Source: CAJQQY01 sp045106765
GTDB lineage: Bacteria > Bacteroidota > Bacteroidia > Chitinophagales > Saprospiraceae
Direction: 5' to 3'
Assembly: GCA_045106765.1 (NCBI GenBank)
Contig: JBGCFD010000161.1
Coordinates: forward strand, 28,324-92,323
DNA length: 64,000 nt
The first letter of the stretch is position 1, and every line of letters begins with the position of its first letter. The position numbers were made by a program, and so were the translations under genes. Below are positions 57,120 through 64,000 of the stretch, one piece after another. Under the pieces are notes generated by a model. It was not told where the DNA came from and ran no database searches. It saw nothing but the letters and a program-made list of their open reading frames with translations.

Positions 57120-59665
57120 AAACTCCAATTCCTTTTCCAAGTATCAATGATATCAAATGAAATTTTAAAAGCAGTATCAGTTTTCGAATAACTTGATTTA
57201 GCTAAAACTCCATAGAAACCAATTCGCAATCGCCGTCGTGCACCCAATCGAAATACTCGTTCCAAACCTGCAAATAATTCTTCATGATGAAAATTATTTT
57301 CCAAAACATATAACGCACCCGCACCTGCAACGACTCTAACTTTTGTTTTTTTGATCAAAGGAATATTATTAATTAATGCACCATTAAAATGATGAATATG
57401 ATGTGCTTCGATAAATAAATTGGTCGTTGCAAAAGCAGTATCCAAAGATTGAAATGAATGCAAAGGATCGGAATATAAAATAGGATCGGATTGTCGAAAT
57501 CTTTTTAAGTCTACAATTTCTAAATTCTTAGTATTTAAGTATTTACCCATCTTGATATTGTATTTAGAATTTCCAAAAAATCCTAAAATCAAATCTTGCG
57601 AAATCGAAAACGAAGCAAAGTCAAAATCCACATCACTACCCAAAATTCCTTTCCATCCTTTTCGGTAAGAGAAACTAAATGTTGGGAATTTACTACCCAA
57701 AACTAATTTTCGATTTGGCTCCGTCATATATTTTTGACGAGGAGTGTAGCTTAAAGAAAAAGTACTCAACAAGGCTTGATAACCTTCAAACTCCAAAGCA
57801 GGTTCGTTGTCATTAAATAAGCTGTCGATGATAGTTGATGCATCGTAATCTTGGATAGATTGACGATTGGCCAGACTACTTTGTGCGTAGAAATATAAAC
57901 CATTCACTAACTCAATTCGATGGTCAACTGTAAAGTAATCATGTAAAATGTAATTAGAAGTTTTGAGCTGATTGAGATAAGCATCGTAGCTATTTATCGA
58001 GTAAAATGAACGCCCTCCACTAAAACTCATAGAAGCTTGACGATGTGGATTATAATAAAACCAGGCCCATGCACTACCTTGCAGGTCTTGGTTCTTTACC
58101 CCGATATTAAAGTTGCTAGAAGTATTGAGAATGCGACCACTTTCCCAACGTTTGAAGTAGGAAGCGTAAGGTCCAATTCGGAGACCACCTACCAATTCAA
58201 AATCAATCAAACTAGGAATTGAACTCACGTAAATACGTTGTTTTTTTTCATGATTTCTAAATCCAATTCCGTCCCAAGCGAGATCCATAAAAGTTACCTT
58301 GTTGAATTTTTCTTGAATGGAATCTTGGTAAACTTTACTATTGCGGACGGCACGAATACTGTCTGTTCTGTGGACAATTATTTGTTCTTCTTTGGTGAGT
58401 GGTTCGGGGCGAAGATTTTTCCAATAAGTTGTATCTCGTTTGTAAGCTTCTCTAGTTGTCACCGCAATCTCACTTCCGAAAAACTTAGGTGGAAAGGAAT
58501 AGTTTTTTTCAAATTCAGAATACAAAATCGTAGTATTTCCTTTAAAAGAAATGCGTTTGTTTTGCTTCGCTTCATAAATAAATTCAATGCGATCTGGAAT
58601 CCAAATATTATCTTCTAATTGTTGATATCGTTGCTTCAATTGAAATTTATCGAATAACATTAAGGCATCTTTATTCAACGTCAAATCCAACCGATTAATA
58701 TTCCATAATCCATCATTGATGTATAAAAAACCTTTGCAAGTTGAATTACCTGATTTGCGTGGAATGACTTTTATTTTATGAACAAGTTGACCATTTTCTT
58801 CTTTACTTGAAATTAATTTATATTTATAAGATAAGATTGCCGTCCGACTAATTGGAGAAATAACAGGAGCTTCTGCGATGCCTCTCAGGTGAACCATGTT
58901 TCGATAAAAATTAAAATCAGTTTCATCAAATCGAGGAACAAAAAGACCTCGTGCACTTCCATAACTTTTGTAGGCTGTACGTTCTTCTTTATATTTTTTT
59001 GGGTACTGGTAATTGAGGGTAAGTTCCATTTCCACCATGTTGATCTGTGGAATTTTTGCTTTTGCAGATGTAGCATCTTGAGTTAAAATGTCAGCACCTG
59101 AATTTCCCATTCCCATCTCAAGCGGATCTTCTGAATTAGCTTGGATCGTAGCGTTTGGTTTCTTTTTTTTCTTACGTTTTTTTTCTTTGACTTCTTTTCG
59201 TTCGGCAGCTTTTATATAGACTTTACTTTTAAAAGATTGGATTTGGGAGAGGTATTTTTTCTTGTTCTCTTGGACTTTTTTGATGATGGCATAAGCAGGA
59301 TCTTTCTTCGATGCTTTAACAACTATTTCGTCGAGTGCGCTTTCGGAGGCAGTCAGCCAAATTTTTTTTTTAACATCTTTTTCTTTAAGGATTATTTTAA
59401 AATTTTTAGTGGTGTAGCCTAAGGAAGAAACAATCATTTCATATTCTCCTTCGACAGTAATCGTCATAAAATATTTTCCATCTTGATCAGAAGAAGTTCC
59501 AGTTTGTAATTCTGTAAAATAAATATTGGCGTAGGGAATAGGTTGATTTTCTTCATTCAAAATATAACCGCTGATGGATTGAGCAGAGGATTGTAAATAT
59601 ATTGTTATGAGGAAAAGAGAAACTACGATTCGAAGAGTATTTTGAAGAAGAAATGATGGAATCAT
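57116..59665 (-). CDS. DUF5686 family protein with CarboxypepD_reg-like domain
   Basis: An 849-residue exported outer-membrane protein. Signal peptide LRIVVSLFLITIYLQSSA then QS (~residues 11-28). Residues ~29-120 form a carboxypeptidase-D regulatory-like beta sandwich: SISGYILNEENQPIPYANIY, GKYFMTITVEGEYEMIVSSL and LDEIVVKASKK. A basic linker (EKKRKKKKKPN, ~160-170) leads to the DUF5686 part, a large barrel domain with features such as YKYKLISSKEENGQLVHKIK, ELVGGLRIGPYASYFKRWES and the ending SKTDTAFKISFDIIDTWKRN. In Bacteroidota this combination is usual and the proteins are outer-membrane with unclear role. Transcribed towards the small barrel gene. Function unknown. Confidence 0.88.
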   Translation of the reverse strand: MIPSFLLQNTLRIVVSLFLITIYLQSSAQSISGYILNEENQPIPYANIYFTELQTGTSSDQDGKYFMTITVEGEYEMIVSSLGYTTKNFKIILKEKDVKKKIWLTASESALDEIVVKASKKDPAYAIIKKVQENKKKYLSQIQSFKSKVYIKAAERKEVKEKKRKKKKKPNATIQANSEDPLEMGMGNSGADILTQDATSAKAKIPQINMVEMELTLNYQYPKKYKEERTAYKSYGSARGLFVPRFDETDFNFYRNMVHLRGIAEAPVISPISRTAILSYKYKLISSKEENGQLVHKIKVIPRKSGNSTCKGFLYINDGLWNINRLDLTLNKDALMLFDKFQLKQRYQQLEDNIWIPDRIEFIYEAKQNKRISFKGNTTILYSEFEKNYSFPPKFFGSEIAVTTREAYKRDTTYWKNLRPEPLTKEEQIIVHRTDSIRAVRNSKVYQDSIQEKFNKVTFMDLAWDGIGFRNHEKKQRIYVSSIPSLIDFELVGGLRIGPYASYFKRWESGRILNTSSNFNIGVKNQDLQGSAWAWFYYNPHRQASMSFSGGRSFYSINSYDAYLNQLKTSNYILHDYFTVDHRIELVNGLYFYAQSSLANRQSIQDYDASTIIDSLFNDNEPALEFEGYQALLSTFSLSYTPRQKYMTEPNRKLVLGSKFPTFSFSYRKGWKGILGSDVDFDFASFSISQDLILGFFGNSKYNIKMGKYLNTKNLEIVDLKRFRQSDPILYSDPLHSFQSLDTAFATTNLFIEAHHIHHFNGALINNIPLIKKTKVRVVAGAGALYVLENNFHHEELFAGLERVFRLGARRRLRIGFYGVLAKSSYSKTDTAFKISFDIIDTWKRNWSF

Positions 59666-59855
59666 ATTTAGGTTTTTTTTTTGAGAAAAGCGGAAATAGG
59701 TAAAAAAAGAGTTTGGTTGATTTAAAAGGTAAGTGTTTTGTTTTCTTGAAAAGTTACATGGATGTAGTTGAAGTGGAGGGTTTAGAATTTTTATAAAAAA
59801 GATATACCTTGTAATTTAAAGGTTATTACAGACACAATAAACATTCGCTTGATTT

Positions 59856-60326
59856 ATGAGAATTCTATTTTCACTTCTTCTATCTACTAACCTTAATGAC
59901 TCACTTTAGTCTAGCTCAGGCAACCTCCCGTACGGATTCCATTTTGTTGGTAAAAAACTTCAGATCATAAAAAAATGTGTGCATAGATGGATTGGTTTAC
60001 TGGCCTTTCAAAAGAGGAGCTTCCTGCTGCGTATGATGCATTGGGTCAAGCTCGTAATGATGCAATAAATATAGTTGAGCCAAATTTAGCTTTGCTTTGG
60101 CTTTTTTTGCGACATTACTATTTAGTTGATATAATTTCAAGAATATGGACAAGGTTGTGGGCCAAGTAAACTTATTATTGAATTTCGATTAAAGAAAGCT
60201 CGCCAATTATTAAAACAATCAGAAAGCTCTATTACTAATGTAGCTTATCAAGTTGGATTCTCAGATCCTAATTATTTTGGAAAAGTCTATAAGGAATATT
60301 TCCAAACAACTCCTTCTCAAGAATAA
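59856..60326 (+). pseudogene. Internally deleted copy of the hybrid kinase gene
   Basis: About 290 bases match the first ~100 codons of the intact gene at 60697 (shared SLLL leader, TSRTDSIL, SKEELPAAYDALGQA, NDAINIV), and about 170 bases match its last ~55 codons (the AraC HTH, ending QVGFSDPNYFGKVYKEYF). The two parts are joined at about 60148-60156 at the shared word ACAAGG/ACAGGA, so roughly 2.3 kb were removed. The N-terminal part also carries frame changes and an in-frame TAG (near 59907). It is a broken paralogue, not expressed as a kinase. Confidence 0.9.
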
Positions 60327-60696
60327 CTAAATTCTAGTATCTTTTCTCACATCAAAAATATAAAGCCTTAGATAATCACTAATAATAAATGAATTTATGA
60401 TTCATTTACGGATGAACGCTCTCTTTGAACGAAACGTCTAACCCATTTAAGTTAGGCGTTTTTTTTTGTCATTAAAAATAAAAAAAAGGAATAGATATTT
60501 AATTTTGATAGATATAAAATACTCAATACTGTATATTTTCTTGATTTTCAATTATTTACCTACCTTTTTTCTCAAAAAAAAATTATATTGTATTTCTAAA
60601 TAGTTTAATGACATTATTTTAGAAACATTAATCACACATCACCTGACTCGCCCTTATACAAACACAATTTTTTTAAGCGTAATTAAGAAGGCACTT
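60327..60696. other. Intergenic region of 370 bases with terminator
   Basis: Contains the hairpin terminator at 60433-60468 and an A/T-rich promoter zone for the hybrid kinase gene; no gene on either strand. Confidence 0.7.
60433..60468 (+). terminator. Hairpin terminator after the kinase pseudogene
   Basis: AACGTCTAAC (60433-60442) pairs with GTTAGGCGTT (60451-60460) through one G-T pair, followed by T8. Confidence 0.85.
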
Positions 60697-63408
60697 ATGA
60701 AATCTCTATTTTCACTTCTTCTAATAACCTTAGCGGTTAATTTTAGTTCGGCTCAGGCAACCTCCCGTACTGATTCTATTTTATTGTCGATTGAAAAAAC
60801 TCCAGATGATAAAAAATTGAGTGTCTGGAAAGATTGGTTTAGTGACCTTTCAAAAGAAGATCTTCCCGTGGCATACGATGCGTTGGATCAAGCTTATAAT
60901 GATGCCATAAATATAGTTGGGCAAGATTCAGCTTTACTTTGGCTTTTTAGACGACAGTATACCTTCGTTTATAGTTTTCAAAAATATGGACAAGGTAATG
61001 TTAGTGTTCAGATATTAGATAAGATGAAAAAAACGGCTGAATCTTTATCAAAAGATTCACCTCATTGGACTTTAATGAAGTGGTATTATAAATTAGGTCA
61101 TTTCCATTATATACAAGTGGATATGGAGAAGGCGGAAGAGTATTATAATAAGGCTTTGGAACTGAGTAAAGAATTAGGGGATACCAAAATGTCATTTATC
61201 ATTAATAAGAATATGGGGCTCATGAAATCTTTTTTGGACGATTCTGAAGCAGCAGCCAATTACTTAAATGTCGCAGATTCTTTGCTAGAACATATTACTA
61301 TTTCGAATGTAGATAAATATTCTTTTTATTATAATAAGGGATACATTCATAAAAATGCTGGTCAGAATGAATTGGCGAATAATTATTTTTCTCAAGTTTT
61401 AGATAGCTTACATTTTTTCACAAAAACTTTTCAAGCTCGAGTCCATACAGATTACGCTTCCAATCTATGTAGTATGGGAAAAGTAGATGATTGCGTGCAA
61501 TACCTTGAAAAGTTAAAGCCAATCTTTGAGAAAGATAACTTGGACGCCACTATGTTAACTTTTGGAGAAGAATACACAGAAGCGTTGATGCTAGCAGGAA
61601 GGTTTGAAGAAGGGAAAGAATGGTCGGTAAAAACTCGAATTTACTATATGAACATTCAAGAAGCTCGTCGTAATGATCAAATTCAAGAATGGCAAACTAA
61701 ATACGAAACCAAAAAGAAGGAAAATCAGATTCAACTTTTAGAACAAGAAAAAACCATTTCTCAAACTCGATTAGTTATTATCTCATTGGTTGCGCTTTTT
61801 GGAATAGGTATTCTTTCTTTTTTAATTTATCGAAATAAAAATAAACGAAAACAGCTTGCGCTTCAATTAGATTTAGACCGGCAAGTGGCTGAAAATCGAG
61901 ATCGACTTTTTTCTTCAATTACTCATGATATTCGAACCCCTTTAGCGCTGATGTTGGCTCCCTTGGAAAGAGCAGAAAATAATGTGATTGATTCCAGAGC
62001 TAAATCAGATATTCGATTGGCAAGAAGAAATGGAAAACGGTTAATGGAGCTTTTTAATCAAATTTTAGATTGGAACAAAGTGGAGGCCAAAGCATTAATA
62101 TTAAATCCACAAGTAGGTCAATTAGATTTTACATTTAAATCTTTATGTGAACGATACGAACAACAAGCTATTGAAAAAGGAGTCATTTTTAATCAAAAGA
62201 TAAAAATGCCAAAAGGGCAATTCCTTTTGGATTATGATAAGTTGGACAAAATCCTTTCTAACTTAGTAGGTAATGCTATCAAATTTTGTGAACCAGGGCA
62301 AGGAGTTACTTTGAATGGTGATTTTGAAAAAAAAGATAACAAGTATTCTTTATCGTTAATAGTTAGCGATCAAGGACCAGGAATTGCGATCGATGAACAA
62401 AAAGGACTTTTTAAAAGATATGTTCAAGGAACTCAAGGAAAATTAAAAGGAGGAACAGGAATCGGATTGGCTCTGGTCAAAGAATTGGTCGAAATGATGC
62501 ACGGAAAGATTGAACTTCAATCTGAAATTGGGAAAGGAGCGACATTTACGGTTAATATTCCTATCAAAATGATGGATGAAATGCCAATTAGTGTTTCACC
62601 TAGCCAAGAAAATGTATCATCTAGTTCTACCACCGAGAGTGCTGACAAAACATTAATCTTAGTAGTAGAAGATGAACCTGAATTATTAGAATTTTTAAGA
62701 TCTGCACTTTCCAGCGATTATGATGTAGAAATTGCAAACTCAACTTCCACAGGTTTAAATATTGCAATTAATCGAATTCCCGAAATTATCATTTCAGATT
62801 GGACATTGCCTGACCACAATGGTGGATGGTTGTGTCAAGAAGTAGCTAAAAATGAATTAACAGCTCATATTCCAGTCATGATTTTGACTGCACATAATAG
62901 TGAGACTAATCAAAAAGAAGCATTTGATTCAGGTGCAGTTGCTTGGATGAATAAGCCATTTCAAATTGATACACTCAAAAGGCAATTAAAAACCATCTTA
63001 ATGCAGCAACAACGAGCACAAAATTTATGGAAAAATACTGCTACTCCTGAAAACGTAAGCGATAAACAAATAGAACAAGTTGAAACAGTCGATCCATTTA
63101 TGCAAAAGGTATTTGATGTAATTGAAGAAAATTATATGGATGAAAATTTTTCAGTTGAAAAAATGGCGGAGGCGCTTTTTTTGAGTCGAGTTCAATTATT
63201 TCGTAAGATAAAAAGTATTACAGGAAGTAGTGCAAGCAAGATGATTAATGAATTTAGATTAAAAAAAGCTCGAAAACTCTTACAAGAATCAGGAAAATCA
63301 GTTTCAGAGGTAACATTCTTAGTAGGATTTGCAGATCCTAGCTATTTTGGGAAGGCTTACAAACAATATTTTAGTGTTTCTCCATCTCAAGATTTAGGAA
63401 GTCGCTAG
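60697..63408 (+). CDS. Hybrid histidine kinase with receiver and AraC-type output (HTCS-like)
   Basis: A 903-residue one-protein signalling unit. Signal peptide LFSLLLITLAVNFSSA (~4-19). Residues ~30-330 are TPR-like helices, for example EKAEEYYNKALELSKELGDT and KGYIHKNAGQNELANNYFSQ, as a periplasmic sensor. A membrane helix is at ~360-380 (LVIISLVALFGIGILSFLIY). Then HisKA with phospho-acceptor His ~409 in SSITHDIRTPLAL, HATPase_c with SNLVGNAIKFCEP, SDQGPGIA and KGGTGIGLALVKELV, a receiver domain with VVEDEPELLEF and Asp ~701 in ISDWTLPDHNGG, and an AraC HTH (~800-903; AEALFLSRVQLFRKIKSITG, VGFADPSYFGKAYKQYF). A 2.3-kb-deleted paralogue sits just upstream. The GG-leader gene 450 bases downstream may be a target. 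Confidence 0.93.
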   Translation: MKSLFSLLLITLAVNFSSAQATSRTDSILLSIEKTPDDKKLSVWKDWFSDLSKEDLPVAYDALDQAYNDAINIVGQDSALLWLFRRQYTFVYSFQKYGQGNVSVQILDKMKKTAESLSKDSPHWTLMKWYYKLGHFHYIQVDMEKAEEYYNKALELSKELGDTKMSFIINKNMGLMKSFLDDSEAAANYLNVADSLLEHITISNVDKYSFYYNKGYIHKNAGQNELANNYFSQVLDSLHFFTKTFQARVHTDYASNLCSMGKVDDCVQYLEKLKPIFEKDNLDATMLTFGEEYTEALMLAGRFEEGKEWSVKTRIYYMNIQEARRNDQIQEWQTKYETKKKENQIQLLEQEKTISQTRLVIISLVALFGIGILSFLIYRNKNKRKQLALQLDLDRQVAENRDRLFSSITHDIRTPLALMLAPLERAENNVIDSRAKSDIRLARRNGKRLMELFNQILDWNKVEAKALILNPQVGQLDFTFKSLCERYEQQAIEKGVIFNQKIKMPKGQFLLDYDKLDKILSNLVGNAIKFCEPGQGVTLNGDFEKKDNKYSLSLIVSDQGPGIAIDEQKGLFKRYVQGTQGKLKGGTGIGLALVKELVEMMHGKIELQSEIGKGATFTVNIPIKMMDEMPISVSPSQENVSSSSTTESADKTLILVVEDEPELLEFLRSALSSDYDVEIANSTSTGLNIAINRIPEIIISDWTLPDHNGGWLCQEVAKNELTAHIPVMILTAHNSETNQKEAFDSGAVAWMNKPFQIDTLKRQLKTILMQQQRAQNLWKNTATPENVSDKQIEQVETVDPFMQKVFDVIEENYMDENFSVEKMAEALFLSRVQLFRKIKSITGSSASKMINEFRLKKARKLLQESGKSVSEVTFLVGFADPSYFGKAYKQYFSVSPSQDLGSR

Positions 63409-63441
63409 TTTTTTTTTGGAAAAAACGATGATTTAATCTTT

Positions 63442-63492
63442 AAATGGGTTTCTTTTTTCTGATTTATCAGAAAAAAGAAACCCATTTTTTTA
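63442..63492 (+). terminator. Perfect 22-bp hairpin terminator
   Basis: The left arm AAATGGGTTTCTTTTTTCTG (plus AT) at 63442-63463 and its exact complement at 63466-63487, with a TT loop, are followed by a T-rich tract. It ends the hybrid kinase transcript. Confidence 0.92.
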
Positions 63493-63579
63493 TTTTTTTT
63501 CGAGAATTCCCATTCCCTTCTTCATTTTTCGCCTCTTATTTTTGCAAAATCCATTCCTTAAAAAAGAGTTGGTAATTTG

Positions 63580-63623
63580 GTTACAAATCATCGGTAAAAT
63601 AGTTACATCTCATCGGTAAAATG
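63580..63623 (+). repeat. Two adjacent 22-bp direct repeats (operator candidate)
   Basis: GTTACAAATCATCGGTAAAA plus TA (63580-63601) and GTTACATCTCATCGGTAAAA plus TG (63602-63623) lie head to tail with exact 22-base period and no gap, 7 bases before the -7 box. Two-turn spacing fits binding of two regulator monomers on one face of the helix. Confidence 0.7.
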
Positions 63624-63629
63624 GCTTCA

Positions 63630-63637
63630 TATCTTTG
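63630..63637 (+). promoter_or_regulatory. -7 promoter element of the GG-leader gene
   Basis: TATCTTTG fits TAnnTTTG exactly. There is no good -33 TTG; the direct repeats occupy that place, which suggests an activated promoter. Confidence 0.6.
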
Positions 63638-63866
63638 AAACATGAGTACTAAGTGCATGTTTTTTTCTTTTTTATTAAAATTTATTTTAAATCTTATTTT
63701 GTTTAAAGTGTTGATAATCAATGGTTTATGATTTTAATTTTGTCTTTGTAACCATTCTCCTACTTATTGAAACCTATCTACCTAAAGAATCTTACATCTC
63801 AATCTATATTTACATCGTATTTAGGAATAAACATTTAATAATTACAAACACTAAAAAAATAATAAG

Positions 63867-64000
63867 ATGAATAATTCAATCAAAAACTTCGCAAGCAAAT
63901 TAAATGTGACACAAGTAATTAATAAAAAAGGATTAGCAAGTATTAAAGGAGGGGCAAGCGATCCACCACCCTTCGGATTAGGAGCAATGGTAAGTGATCC
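63867..64000 (+). CDS. Double-glycine leader peptide precursor (partial)
   Basis: The window ends 44 codons into the gene. Residues 1-29 (MNNSIKNFASKLNV, then TQVINKKGLASIKGG) form a GG-type leader: a charged/amphipathic helix ending in LASIKGG, where a peptidase-containing ABC transporter would cut after Gly-Gly. The visible core starts ASDPPPFGLGAMVSD, short, Gly/Pro-rich and not obviously lanthipeptide-like (no Ser/Thr/Cys cluster yet). It resembles Bacteroidota natural-product or bacteriocin precursors. It has a regulated-looking promoter with tandem repeats and a 230-base leader. The gene continues beyond the window, so the mature peptide is unknown. Confidence 0.7.
   Translation, partial: MNNSIKNFASKLNVTQVINKKGLASIKGGASDPPPFGLGAMVSD

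Larger units (their letters stand above)
63409..63866. other. Intergenic region before the GG-leader peptide gene
   Basis: Contains the kinase terminator (63442-63487), two adjacent 22-bp direct repeats (63580-63623), a TATCTTTG -7 element (63630-63637) and about 220 bases of A/T-rich leader. No other gene; a 29-codon hydrophobic frame at 63642-63731 is not supported. Confidence 0.75.

Noticed and set aside
63580..63623. CRISPR array
   Set aside because: Only two copies, directly adjacent with no spacer, and no cas genes nearby; an operator is a better reading.
63642..63731. 29-codon hydrophobic frame between promoter and GG-leader gene
   Set aside because: It begins only five bases after the -7 box, so it would be at or before the transcript start, and it has no known family.

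Overview
The window is AT-rich DNA from a member of the Bacteroidota, most likely a Saprospiria/Lewinella-type marine or free-living lineage. Evidence: a type IX secretion (T9SS) C-terminal sorting domain, DUF5686/CarboxypepD-reg proteins, FISUMP-like and CFI-box domains, HTCS-like hybrid kinases, a double-glycine leader peptide, and promoters of the TTG-N~20-TAnnTTTG type with no useful Shine-Dalgarno sequences. I saw no rRNA, tRNA, CRISPR array or intact insertion sequence.

Layout. 1-6.8 kb: end of a truncated gene, a chimeric pseudogene scar, a DUF4139 protein, a helical-repeat protein, a T9SS-exported surface protein and a lipoprotein. 6.9-10.1 kb: a GCS2-type carboxylate-amine ligase fused to two CBS domains, and a metallo-beta-lactamase-fold hydrolase. 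10.2-11.2 kb: an AT-rich orphan lipoprotein followed by strong palindromes. 11.2-15.1 kb: a redox cluster (ABM-type monooxygenase, zinc-free MDR, SDR, luciferase-like oxidoreductase) divergent from an HxlR regulator. 15.2-17.6 kb: katG with an OxyR-like site. 17.8-25.1 kb: a two-gene unit of a divergent HSP90-family protein and a helical-repeat partner, a polytopic membrane protein, a cysteine dioxygenase and a ~1 kb gene-poor stretch. 25.1-36.2 kb: aconitase, MscL, a phosphoesterase/kinase-like/beta-barrel fusion, small outer-membrane proteins and a fatty acyl-CoA ligase. 36.5-49.6 kb: two convergent blocks of lineage-specific exported proteins (MORN-like repeats, CFI-box, FISUMP, a duplicated domain). 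49.9-56.4 kb: two two-component systems placed tail to tail. 56.6-59.7 kb: a small barrel protein and a DUF5686 protein. 59.8-64 kb: an internally deleted copy of a hybrid kinase, the intact hybrid kinase with an AraC output domain, and the start of a GG-leader peptide gene behind a tandem-repeat promoter.

The signals I find most worth following are: (i) a dispersed ~24-28 nt repeat whose TAA is the stop codon of the preceding gene in at least four genes, in two places as facing pairs; (ii) two chimeric scars left by internal deletion of paralogues; (iii) the HSP90-like/helical-repeat operon; (iv) the phosphoesterase-kinase-like-barrel fusion; (v) the GG-leader peptide with its two 22-bp direct repeats next to a hybrid kinase; and (vi) the exported MORN/CFI-box cluster with a shared candidate operator. 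All functional statements come from reading motifs; no database search was run.
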